From JAGQWW01 sp041392845 (GTDB lineage: Bacteria; Bacteroidota; Bacteroidia; Chitinophagales; Saprospiraceae): DNA of 64,000 nucleotides. Shown one piece after another: positions 18,267 to 26,845 of the stretch. A program made the position numbers and the translations under genes. The stretch spans positions 1-64,000 of the forward strand of contig JAWKLG010000023.1 in NCBI GenBank assembly GCA_041392845.1, read 5' to 3'. The notes under the pieces were generated by a model, which saw only the letters and a program-made list of their open reading frames with translations, was not told the DNA's origin and did no database searches. Numbering within the stretch: the stretch's first letter is position 1; the number at the start of each line of letters is the position of its first letter.

Positions 18267-19495
18267 ATTATTCTTTCTGTTCTTCGTCACACTTCTTATT
18301 TTATCGTGCTCAAAGGATAAGGTGATTTTAATGGTTCCTGATTCACTCAAGATTCTTCTGCATTAAAATATATTTGGTCAATACCATTAGCAGAAGATAC
18401 TTCAGAAATTTGGGCGTCAAATTTATTATCAAAGATGATGGACTTGTTTTTACGGTATTTGCAGGCCCTGAAAATATTTGCAAAAAATCATATTGAAACT
18501 TGAAACGGAGAAAAATTGCTTGGGATGATGTTAGTTACCTTGATAAAGGTGGCTTGATATTTCCCAAACTTCTGGATTTTTTCCAATTGGAAACCAGTTG
18601 ATATTTTTAGGAAAAAAGAAGTTCTACTTGGTTGATTTTGATACGGGAGAAACCCTGAATGACTATTTCCTTCCAAATGATTTGGGGACTCCTGAAGCTT
18701 TTTTTCAAGTCTTTGGAGATATTGTTTTGACTGGAACATTCTACAATACCTTTCAACCGGATGCGGCAGCCCATTTATTAATTTCAAGACCGCTTTCTAG
18801 TCCATTTCCAGATACTGTTTATTCATTGTACAATACAGATGGCTATAAACCTTCCATTCCTGTAACAGGAGTTTATATTTGAAGTAGGTGACACCATGTT
18901 GTTGTTTCAAAACAGACAGTTTCGCACCGATCCTTATGACGACAAAATTGATCTTTACCATTTTAACCTTACAGCTGATACGCTGTATGGGTATTGGAAG
19001 ATTTTGTTGAAGATGGTAATTCAAATGTTCGAGCACCCATTGTTCATGATGGAATGGTTTTTTTCGAAGGAGGAAGAGCAGTTTATGGAATAAATTTGAA
19101 GACAGGTAAGGTGGTTTGGAAAAAAGAATTTGGAGTTCCAACCTCGTTTCATCTTGGCAGTAACCTTTGGTTGTAATGACATCCTTATAGTTAATCCTGA
19201 AATGGCAGCTGTTTTTGGAGTTGATCCCAAAACAGGCGAGGTCATTTGGATGAATGAAACGGATAGAAGAAGGACCAACTCCTATGGTAGAACATGAAGG
19301 TATAGTTTATTTTACTTCGGGTGTTAAAACTATATGCCATTAATGGAACAACTGGCGAGACTATGATGTATTCGCCAAATAGATTAACTTGATGTAGGTA
19401 GTTTTTTTCCTCAAGAAGTTGCAATTGATCCAGTAAAAAGAATAGTTTATGTATCAGACAGATATATGCTTCATGCCATAAAAATGCCTGAATAA
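18256..19495 (+). pseudogene. PQQ-repeat β-propeller lipoprotein gene broken by multiple frameshifts
   Basis: Starts at ATG 18256 with a lipoprotein signal (MKTKLFFLFFVTLLILSC), then runs through several frames: DSSALKYIWSIPLAEDTSEIW, FLGKKKFYLVDFDTGETLND (18598-18880), GGRAVYGINLKTGKVVWKKE (near 19070), VFGVDPKTGEVIWMNE (near 19210), ending at about 19495. The repeated [V/I]xGxDxKTGxVxW units are PQQ-like propeller blades, as in BamB- or quinoprotein-type proteins. At least five indels interrupt it, with few nonsense substitutions, the same pattern as the preceding gene. A bidirectional terminator follows. Confidence 0.7.
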
Positions 19496-19516
19496 TTTTT
19501 CATAGCTAATAATTTG

Positions 19517-19546
19517 GTGGGCTTATCTATTGGGTAAGCCCACTTT
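19517..19546. terminator. Bidirectional terminator between convergent genes
   Basis: Perfect 9-bp arms GTGGGCTTA (19517-19525) and TAAGCCCAC (19535-19543) followed by TTT. It separates the rightward PQQ gene from the leftward anti-sigma gene. Confidence 0.65.
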
Positions 19547-20306
19547 ATTCCAATGCTTCCAATATATCCTTTGCTTCGGAATATTTGAAATCGTCTTTAC
19601 TGATCTTTTGTAATTCAGTTTTTGCCTTGTTTACTTGCTCACTTTTCAAGTAGGCCAGGGAAAGGTACCAGCGGACTTGTTGACGTAAACTGGGGGAAGA
19701 TTTTACTTGTAACGTTTCAAGTTTTTCTGCTGCAGAAACTGCTTGTCCTGCTGCTAATCTTGAAACAGCTGCATACAACTCATACAATTCCTGATCAGCA
19801 TTGTCACTTGAAAGGTCTTCAAAAATCGAAGCGGCTTTGGTGTATTCTTTTTGGGCATATGCTTCCAATGCTTCATTCAATTGCTCTTGTTTATTTCCAT
19901 TCAGATTTTGACCGGAACGGGTATTTAAAATCATCTGGTAGGGCTCAAAATTCGAAGCAAAAAGTTGTTGTGGGTCAGAGCTTTGTTTGAAAATGTCCGT
20001 AAAAAAGACAGCTCCTATCAAAACGATTAAAATTGCAGCAACTGCCATTATACGGAAGGAAACAATTTTACCACCTTTATTCCCGGACTCTGACCTTTCC
20101 CAGGATTGATCAACTGCTTTTAAACTTTTTTGAAAGTCCAATTCCTGTTCTCCAGGCAAATCCTCCTCAAGGGCTTTGTGCAAAAAGACTTCTTCCTGTA
20201 AGGTTGCATCGTTTTGCATCTGTCTTTCAAAATCTTCGCGTTCCTCCGGACCCATACTTCCCTGGAGGTAGCTTTCAATCAGTTCATATTTTTTTTGGGT
20301 ATCCAT
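19545..20306 (-). CDS. Anti-sigma-factor-like membrane protein with TPR-like tail
   Basis: 253 aa. The N-terminal cytosolic part (IESYLQGSMGPEEREDFERQ) resembles the short helical sigma-binding region of Bacteroidota anti-sigma proteins, without a zinc finger. One membrane segment (MAVAAILIVLIGAVFFTDIF, ~88-107) follows, then a periplasmic helical TPR-like region (ALEAYAQKEYTKAASIFEDL and following). The sigma-factor gene ends 3 bp upstream, so the two form an operon. It probably tethers the sigma factor until an envelope signal arrives; the signal is unknown. The operon is divergent from the cytolysin-CHAT operon at 21029, a plausible target. Confidence 0.75.
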   Translation of the reverse strand: MDTQKKYELIESYLQGSMGPEEREDFERQMQNDATLQEEVFLHKALEEDLPGEQELDFQKSLKAVDQSWERSESGNKGGKIVSFRIMAVAAILIVLIGAVFFTDIFKQSSDPQQLFASNFEPYQMILNTRSGQNLNGNKQEQLNEALEAYAQKEYTKAASIFEDLSSDNADQELYELYAAVSRLAAGQAVSAAEKLETLQVKSSPSLRQQVRWYLSLAYLKSEQVNKAKTELQKISKDDFKYSEAKDILEALE

Positions 20307-20309
20307 TTC

Positions 20310-20884
20310 CTATAATTTGTGAGCGAGAAATTCCTTATCTGCCTGAATGCTCTTTACCAATTGTTCCTTACACTGAAATTTTCTCTTTTTGATGTAAGCT
20401 TCCGTGGTATCCATTTTTTGAGCAATTTCAGCTAATGGGATTTTATCAAAAAACATGGCCATGATCTTTTGGCAACTTTCTGCCAGTTTTTCAAAATGAC
20501 GGTAAAAGAATTTTCGGCGCTCATTGGTCTCAATTTGTTCTATGATTTCTTGATCCATCACCTGATTTTCCTCCTTTTCTTTATCCAGATGACTCACTTT
20601 TCCAGATTTTCTGATCTTGGCCAGCCAAAGATTTTTACAAACAATGCGCAAGTAACTTTTTAAAGTGCAACTGAGCTCAAAATCTCCACCATTCAACCTT
20701 CTGTACAATGCCAACAGAGCATCCTGAAAAACATCCCTCGCATCTGCTTCTGTACCGAATTTTCTTCAACCCAGGTAATCACACTCAAAAGCGCCAAATC
20801 ATAAATCTTTTTGATGGCACTTTCATCACCGCGCTGCATCCCTTCCAATAAATACAAATCTTCATTCTGCGTGGCCTTGATCAT
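20310..20884 (-). CDS. ECF-type RNA polymerase sigma factor (frameshifted, probably one missing A)
   Basis: Two overlapping frames make one ~190-aa sigma-70-like protein. The first (from ATG 20884) reads NEDLYLLEGMQRGDESAIKK...VITWVEE. The second resumes as FGTEADARDVFQDALLALYRRL, the region 2 helix that binds the polymerase. Region 4 follows (LAEIAQKMDTTEAYIKKRKF). The switch is at the 4-base T run 20760-20763 (A run on the coding strand); one extra A restores EEKFGTEADARDVFQD. A sequencing error or very recent mutation is therefore likely. It lies 3 bp from the anti-sigma gene. The start codon is 22 bp from an inverted repeat (20906-20973) shared with the divergent cytolysin-like gene. Confidence 0.82.
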
Positions 20885-20905
20885 AACCAGATAGCATTTG
20901 TTTGA

Positions 20906-20973
20906 AAAAGGTTACCCCCGACACAAGGGAAAAACTTTTTTTGAAAAAAAATTAAAATCCAAGGTAACCTTTT
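20906..20973. promoter_or_regulatory. Inverted repeat AAAAGGTTACC ... GGTAACCTTTT between divergent operons
   Basis: Perfect 11-bp arms at 20906-20916 and 20963-20973, separated by 46 bp of A/T-rich sequence, in the gap between the sigma-factor gene and the cytolysin-like gene. Because the arms face outward, each gene sees the same motif in the same orientation. This could be a shared operator or two copies of a sigma-specific -35 motif. On the sigma side the arm is very close to the start codon, which argues against a simple -35 role there. Confidence 0.45.
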
Positions 20974-21028
20974 CATTGCTGAAAATATATGGGGTCGATT
21001 AATCTATTAAAAATCAAAAACCTTCAAG

Positions 21029-22849
21029 ATGAAATCCTTTAGATTACCTTATTTGACTCTTATTAGCTTGTTCCTCTTTATTCTTGCTTGTAAAAAGGAA
21101 AACGTTTTTGAACCCAAAACCTTCGATGAGGCTATAGAGTTCGGCGGTGATTTCGACGAACCTCAGGAAAAAGAAACCATCGTAGAAACCTCAACCGACA
21201 CTGAAAATATCAATGGTGAAACCTGGAAATGTGTCACCGAAACCAAAGACATCCTGGCGTCAGGAGGAGGAAGGGATGGTTTCCCGCTTTTTTCACCCAA
21301 TTCAGGTGTAGTGTTTCCCGGAAATCTGCTCCAGGGAGCCAGCCTGTTGGATGCAACCCCAAAAATTATCGCCGTAGATAGAGCAGGAGGAACCATCTCA
21401 ACCGATGTGATCGATGGTAATATTCAATCTTCTTTCTCTGTAAATGAAATCAAGAAATCTTCGGTGACGGATGCGATCAATAACATCATCAATACCAGTA
21501 CAGGTGTAGTTCCTGCCAATTTTAGTTTCAAATACGATCGCATCCAAAGTCGTGAAGAATTTGCACTGAAATTAGGGGTAGATGTTGAAACTGCTTTTAC
21601 TGACCTTGAAGCAAACATGAGTTTCAGTTCTGACAAATCATACAATCGCTATTTTGTGCAGTTGAACCAGACCTATTACACGATGAGCTACGATATCCCT
21701 ACTTCTTTGGAAGATATTTTTGCTCCCAGTGTAAAGCCAGGCGACCTTACTAAATATGTAGGTCCCGGAAATCCGGCTGCGTATATTTCTGATGTAACCT
21801 ATGGCAGGATTTATTACATGTTGATTGAATCAACGTCCAGTACTACTGAGTTGGATGTTGCCATTCAGGGTTCTTTTAATGGAATTGCTACCAAAGTGGA
21901 AGGTGATGTAGATGTCAATTATTTTAAAAACCTCAAAAACCTAAAAATCCAGGTGTATGCTTTTGGCGGAGATGCGCAAACTACATTGCTTACGGTTGGT
22001 GTTTCCAAGTTGCCTGAATTGAGATCCTTGTTGGCAAAGAGCACTGATATTCGTACCGGCAAACCAATTTCTTATGTCGTTCGAAGTGTTTATGACAACC
22101 AGATTGTAAACGTTCAATTGGCTACCAAATACGATGTAAAAAACTGTGTCCCTACCAAGTTTGATGAAGCACCTGCATTTTCAAAACATTGGTACGGTAT
22201 CGCTCAAACTATGGGGCCGATTGGTGCAGCTTTTTGTTCTAGAGGAACAGAAATGTACCTGATAAGCAAAGATGGAACGCAGTATATGAAAAGTGACATT
22301 GGAACCCTGGAAGGCCCCTTCCCGATTTCACAATTGGGCGATGGTACTTGTCCTTTGACAAAGATTGGAGCAGCTTGTAATCTGGAGGGGAATAAGAAGT
22401 CCGGCTCAAATGAACAGATAACCGTTATGGCCTTTGATGAAACAGGTACCAAATATGCCTATATGTTTGACGATGGAGGATGGTCTTCCAACCTAAGTGA
22501 TGTGTCAAGTATCAACAACGGAACCTGTCCTTTTAACGCATCTGGTGTAGGAGCTCTGGCTTTTTACTGGAAAGATGAGCAAGGTCCAAGTTCACGCTTC
22601 TTTTTCAACCAGGCGGGAGATAAATATTGTACGTACACCAATAATCCACAGAAATTTGGCCCTTCTACAAGCTTGAGTAGCGGATTCGGTAATTTTACCA
22701 ACCTGATACCTGATGTTGGTGCGGCAATTGGATTTTATATAGGAAATGACAAATACTATGTATTTTTCTCCAAAGCTGGTACTGAATACGTTATCAACGG
22801 AAATTTAGAAGGTACCGGAGTGAAAAATTATGGTCCTTTCCCGATTTAA
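21029..22849 (+). CDS. Lipoprotein with CDC-type pore-forming core and four-repeat propeller-like tail
   Basis: 606 aa. Lipoprotein signal (LTLISLFLFILAC, Cys ~21). Residues ~95-385 match the thiol-activated cytolysin core (domains 1-3): LLQGASLLDATPKIIAV, YYTMSYD (~215), a YISDVTYGRIYYMLIEST block (~250-270, as in CDC YGR...LETTS), the conserved GG in AFGGDAQ (~312) and GKPISYVVRSVYDN. CDC domain 4, with its undecapeptide and Thr-Leu pair, is absent. Instead residues ~388-606 form four ~50-residue repeats (each with a G-A-F/Y strand and a D/G-TxY motif, ending GPFPI), resembling a four-bladed hemopexin-like propeller. It probably inserts in membranes; the tail may set target or regulation. 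A TPR-CHAT protease gene follows after 20 bp. Confidence 0.9.
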   Translation: MKSFRLPYLTLISLFLFILACKKENVFEPKTFDEAIEFGGDFDEPQEKETIVETSTDTENINGETWKCVTETKDILASGGGRDGFPLFSPNSGVVFPGNLLQGASLLDATPKIIAVDRAGGTISTDVIDGNIQSSFSVNEIKKSSVTDAINNIINTSTGVVPANFSFKYDRIQSREEFALKLGVDVETAFTDLEANMSFSSDKSYNRYFVQLNQTYYTMSYDIPTSLEDIFAPSVKPGDLTKYVGPGNPAAYISDVTYGRIYYMLIESTSSTTELDVAIQGSFNGIATKVEGDVDVNYFKNLKNLKIQVYAFGGDAQTTLLTVGVSKLPELRSLLAKSTDIRTGKPISYVVRSVYDNQIVNVQLATKYDVKNCVPTKFDEAPAFSKHWYGIAQTMGPIGAAFCSRGTEMYLISKDGTQYMKSDIGTLEGPFPISQLGDGTCPLTKIGAACNLEGNKKSGSNEQITVMAFDETGTKYAYMFDDGGWSSNLSDVSSINNGTCPFNASGVGALAFYWKDEQGPSSRFFFNQAGDKYCTYTNNPQKFGPSTSLSSGFGNFTNLIPDVGAAIGFYIGNDKYYVFFSKAGTEYVINGNLEGTGVKNYGPFPI

Positions 22850-22869
22850 TTGATGGTTGATTTTTAATA

Positions 22870-25839
22870 ATGGATTACAATAGATTAATCATATTCCTTT
22901 GTCTGACCTTTTTCCTTCCCGGAAAAGGGTCAGCTCAATTAGATTCAACTTCCATCAATGATGCTTTCAAAAAGGCAAATATGTTGATGGGAAAAGGGGA
23001 ATATGAGAAAACCATCACACTTTTAAAACCAGTTATATCTTCTTCTTTTTTTAAAAATAAAATAGAAGAAAGTCAAAAAATAGAAATCCTATTTGTGCTT
23101 GGGGAAGCCCACCTTCAAATGAGATTTCAAGAAGAAGCACTTGAAATTTTTCAGGATGCCTTAGCGCTATCCATAAAAATGAATCCTCAAAATAAGCGAC
23201 TTCTCAGAGATGCTTACGATTTTAGAAGTTGGGCCTATTCAAAATTATACCAACCGGTAAAGTCAGTTCAGGATTTAAAAGAAGTTTTAAGACTGGATAC
23301 CGAATTGGAGGGACCGGAAAGCAAGGCTGTCGCCAACACCCTAATGAATTTAGGTTTGGATCTTTATAAAATGGGAGCATTTACAGATGCAGAAAATCAA
23401 ATGATGAAGGCGCTTGAGCTTTTTAAGAAAGTTTCAAAAGAAGATTCGGAAGATTTTAATCGGATATACAACAACCTGGGTGTAATTTATCATAAAATTG
23501 GAGACGATGAACATGCCCTTGAATATGCTGAAAAAGCACTTGAAATAAAACTCAAAAATTACAGCCCAAATCATCCGAGTGTAGCAAAATACTATATGAA
23601 TATTGGTGAAGCGCTGGCAGGTTTGGGGAAAACTTCCGAGGCAATTTCATTTTATCAAAAAAATCTTGAAATCTTAAAAGCCAATTTTCCTGAGAAAAAC
23701 CTGAATGTGAGTGCCGGAATTGGCGAATTAGCCAATATTTATGCTGATGACGGCCAATATGATTTATCCATTCAGCTTCAAAAACAATGTATTAAACTGG
23801 AGAAAGGCTTGGTCAATCCTTCTCATCCATATCATATCGCCTCCTATGTAAATTTGGCTTCTGTATTCTTGGAAAAGAAAGATTTCGAATCCGCACTTCA
23901 AACGATTGATACAGTCCTGATTCTCCAACAAAAAGCCAGTTATTTTCCTGATTACAAAAGAATTGAAATCAGTCTTTTACAAGCTGAGATTTATGAAAAG
24001 GCAGGTAAAAAGTTGGATGCACTTCGAATAATTAAAGATTGTTTCCAACGTGTTTTTGGCACGCTCGACCTGGATTCTGAAAAGGCAAATAAGGCTTTTC
24101 AGGCTTTTCAGGAGAAATACCTTTTGATTGAGTTGCTGAATGCTTTTTCCAGGTACCAGCCTTCCTCGCTTGAAGGACGCAGGCAACAATATCTTGCATA
24201 CGAGCGCTGTCTGGATTGGATTTCAGAGCTGCGAAAAACCTTGTTTTCAAGAGCATCCCGGCTATATTTAAATGAAGATACACGTGAAATTTATGAAAAT
24301 GCAGTAGCAGCTGCATTTCAATTGGCTGAAGAAACGGGTGACCATAATTATTATAAAAAAGCCCTGACCTTTTCAGATGAAGGGAAAGCCAATATTTTAA
24401 AAATTGCCGTACAATCTGAATCTGCTCTGAAGCTTTCGGGTGTGCCGGAAGTTCTTCAGGATTCCCTGCTTGAATTGCAGGTAAAATTAAACAGGTTAGA
24501 AGAGGCGGTAGAGGATAAAAAAAGTGAAAACCTGTCCTACAATTTAGAAGAAAAGCAATTGTTTGATGCCAGGGAAGCCTATTTTTCTTTTTTAAACCAT
24601 TTAGAAAATCAATATCCCCGATATTATAATGAAAAATATGGCCAGGGAACAGTAAAACCCGAAGAGGTACAAGGGTTTATAAAAGATGATCAACTCGGCG
24701 TACTTTCCTATTACTATAATGATTCGTTGATTTTCATTTTTTTAATAAAAAAAGATGGATTTCAAACATGGAAAATAGATAAACCTTCAGATTTTGATTC
24801 AAAGGTTAATACCTTTTTTAAATTGAATCAACCTTCCTCCCTTCCAATGGGTAAGGACGAAAGCGAGACCTATTTCAAACTGGCTTTTGATTTCTATAAA
24901 CTCCTAATTCCTGAAAATCCTGGTGATTTAAAGAGGTTGGCCATTGTGCCTTACGGACTTTTGAATTTTATTCCCTTTGAGGCATTGATTGAATCAAACA
25001 GGCCTGGTTTAAATTTTAAAAATGCCAATTACCTGGCCCGCCGATTCAGTATATTTTATGCACCTTCTTTGTTTTATTGGATGAACAGCGTGTCAAATGA
25101 AAACGATGCTACAGTTCCATTTTCAGGTTTCGCTCCTAATTATTCAAATGGTGTAAATGAAAACGGACAAAGGAATCAGCTCTCAGGATTGTATTGGAAT
25201 GATGATGAAATAAAAGAAATTCAAGGCCTGCTTTCTGGTCAGATTTTTAGTGGAAATGCAGCCACTGAAACAAATTTTAAGGCATTCGCTGCGCAATCAG
25301 GTATTCTGCATTTAGCCATGCATGCGCTTACCAACGATCAGTTTCCCAATCGTTCCGGCTTGGTGTTTTATGATAGTAAAGGAGGGATTTCGGATACCAG
25401 TTACCTCAATTTGTTGGAAATTTTCCATTTGAAATTAAAGGCTAAACTACTTTACCTCAATGCCTGTAATACTGGTTCCGGAAAGTTGTTGGCAGGTGAA
25501 GGAATCTTAAGCCTTGCCAATGCATTTTCCTATTCAGGTTGTGAAAGTATTTGTATGAATAAATGGCTGGTAGACGATGAAGCTGCTTCCAAACTCGCTA
25601 CCGCTTTTTACCAAAATCTGAAAAATGGAATGTCAAAAGATGAAGCCTTGCAAAAGGCAAAATTGAGATATTTGGAGGCTGCAGATCCACTGACTGCCCA
25701 TCCTTATTTCTGGGCCGGCACCATGATAGTAGGGAATATGGAACCGGTATTTGTAAAAACGAATTCTTTCTATTGGTGGGTTTTCCTTTTGTTAGGTATT
25801 CTATTGGCAATGGGAATCTGGAAAATAAAAAAAACGTAA
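22870..25839 (+). CDS. Secreted TPR-CHAT (caspase-like) protease with C-terminal membrane anchor
   Basis: 989 aa. Signal peptide (LIIFLCLTFFLPGKGSAQ), TPR array (~35-380, e.g. NLGVIYHKIGDDEHALEYAEKALEI), helical linker, then a CHAT domain (~640-950). The predicted catalytic His is in LHLAMHAL (~818) and the Cys in LNACNTGSGK (~866). These are followed by GEGILSLANAFSYSGCESI and the WLVDDEA/FYQNL segment typical of CHAT. A C-terminal membrane helix (FYWWVFLLLGILLAMGIW) ends in basic residues. CHAT proteins are clan CD cysteine peptidases related to caspases and separase; in bacterial gasdermin loci they cleave and activate a pore protein. Here the gene follows a cytolysin-like gene after 20 bp, suggesting the same logic outside the cytoplasm (inference). 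Confidence 0.92.
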   Translation: MDYNRLIIFLCLTFFLPGKGSAQLDSTSINDAFKKANMLMGKGEYEKTITLLKPVISSSFFKNKIEESQKIEILFVLGEAHLQMRFQEEALEIFQDALALSIKMNPQNKRLLRDAYDFRSWAYSKLYQPVKSVQDLKEVLRLDTELEGPESKAVANTLMNLGLDLYKMGAFTDAENQMMKALELFKKVSKEDSEDFNRIYNNLGVIYHKIGDDEHALEYAEKALEIKLKNYSPNHPSVAKYYMNIGEALAGLGKTSEAISFYQKNLEILKANFPEKNLNVSAGIGELANIYADDGQYDLSIQLQKQCIKLEKGLVNPSHPYHIASYVNLASVFLEKKDFESALQTIDTVLILQQKASYFPDYKRIEISLLQAEIYEKAGKKLDALRIIKDCFQRVFGTLDLDSEKANKAFQAFQEKYLLIELLNAFSRYQPSSLEGRRQQYLAYERCLDWISELRKTLFSRASRLYLNEDTREIYENAVAAAFQLAEETGDHNYYKKALTFSDEGKANILKIAVQSESALKLSGVPEVLQDSLLELQVKLNRLEEAVEDKKSENLSYNLEEKQLFDAREAYFSFLNHLENQYPRYYNEKYGQGTVKPEEVQGFIKDDQLGVLSYYYNDSLIFIFLIKKDGFQTWKIDKPSDFDSKVNTFFKLNQPSSLPMGKDESETYFKLAFDFYKLLIPENPGDLKRLAIVPYGLLNFIPFEALIESNRPGLNFKNANYLARRFSIFYAPSLFYWMNSVSNENDATVPFSGFAPNYSNGVNENGQRNQLSGLYWNDDEIKEIQGLLSGQIFSGNAATETNFKAFAAQSGILHLAMHALTNDQFPNRSGLVFYDSKGGISDTSYLNLLEIFHLKLKAKLLYLNACNTGSGKLLAGEGILSLANAFSYSGCESICMNKWLVDDEAASKLATAFYQNLKNGMSKDEALQKAKLRYLEAADPLTAHPYFWAGTMIVGNMEPVFVKTNSFYWWVFLLLGILLAMGIWKIKKT

Positions 25840-25925
25840 ATCAATTGACCATTTTTGAAATAAAGGCAAGGTTCAGAAAAACTTGAATCCACTATTGTTA
25901 TCTTTATGGAAATTAAAACAAGTTC

Positions 25926-26750
25926 ATGAAAACTATTGCCCTTTTAACCTTCCTGTTTGGTTCCTTCCATCTTTCTTCCCAGGTTTATTTCAACCTTAAT
26001 TATTCAAATATGGAACCGATATTCACTTCTGTCTATGGAGAAGAAATAACTGAAATGATTGATGGAAATGAGGTAAATAAAATAGCCCAATACAGTCTTG
26101 GAGAAGGCAATCAGTACGGATTAAACCTGGGGGTAAGGATTAAGAAAGGAATCTATGCGGATCTTGGAGTGTTAGTACATCAGGGTGAAAAAATTAAAAT
26201 AAAAAGGTTTTCAGGTCCTTTTCGCCAGATTGATGATGAAATTTATGGAAATTTTATAGCCCTCAGTCCGGGGATTAAACTTCTTTTGGACGAAGAAAAA
26301 TTTATTAGCTATTATGCCAAAGGTGCTTTGTTGATTGGTTTCTCTACAAAAATGGTCGAGTCATCTGAAAGCCTGGAAACCTCATCCACACCCATAGGTT
26401 ACGATTATATTCGCGAGTATTCTAAAAACATTCCATTGGGTGGCGAATTTCAGTTGGGACTGGAATTAAATCCGACAAGAAATTGGACTTTTTCGATGGC
26501 GCTTAAATTAATTGTGCTCGAATTTACTCCAAGGTATAGTGAATTGACTCATTTTGATGTAAATGGGGTCTCCCAGTTGCCAAAATTGAATGTGCGAAGT
26601 ATAAAAACTGAGTATATAACGACCAATGCCAATTTGCCTAACGGAAATGAAAATGAGCAGCCACACTATGAATATATTGAATCCTATCCTCTGAATGGAT
26701 TGGGATTTACGGTGGGAGTTCAGTATTGGTTTGGAAGAAAGAAGGAATAA
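25926..26750 (+). CDS. Outer-membrane β-barrel-like protein
   Basis: 274 aa with a signal peptide (MKTIALLTFLFGSFHLSSQ). The mature part alternates hydrophobic and polar residues (YGLNLGVRIKKGIYADLGVLVH, GGEFQLGLELNPTRNWTFSMALKLIV) and ends in aromatic strands (GLGFTVGVQYWFGRKKE), as in PorT/OmpW-type eight-stranded barrels. It lies 86 bp downstream of the CHAT protease gene, so co-transcription is possible but not certain. I cannot assign a substrate; it could be an envelope partner of the cytolysin-CHAT pair or unrelated. Confidence 0.7.
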   Translation: MKTIALLTFLFGSFHLSSQVYFNLNYSNMEPIFTSVYGEEITEMIDGNEVNKIAQYSLGEGNQYGLNLGVRIKKGIYADLGVLVHQGEKIKIKRFSGPFRQIDDEIYGNFIALSPGIKLLLDEEKFISYYAKGALLIGFSTKMVESSESLETSSTPIGYDYIREYSKNIPLGGEFQLGLELNPTRNWTFSMALKLIVLEFTPRYSELTHFDVNGVSQLPKLNVRSIKTEYITTNANLPNGNENEQPHYEYIESYPLNGLGFTVGVQYWFGRKKE

Positions 26751-26833
26751 GGTTTTAATCTTAACCTTTTTGAAGCCTATATTATAAGTATTAAAAAGCT
26801 TTCGGGAAGCCCGGAATCACCTACACTTTTTCC

Positions 26834-26841
26834 TACCTTTG
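26834..26841 (+). promoter_or_regulatory. -7 element TACCTTTG immediately upstream of rpe
   Basis: A perfect TAnnTTTG match ending 4 bp before the ATG. It predicts a transcription start at or next to the start codon, so the rpe message would be leaderless or nearly so. I do not see a clear -33 TTTG. Confidence 0.45.
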
Positions 26842-26845
26842 TGTT

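Noticed and set aside
21029..22849. Bacterial gasdermin
   Set aside because: Despite the CHAT neighbour, the core matches CDC motifs (YGR, YYT, GG) and there is a lipoprotein signal; gasdermins are smaller and cytosolic.
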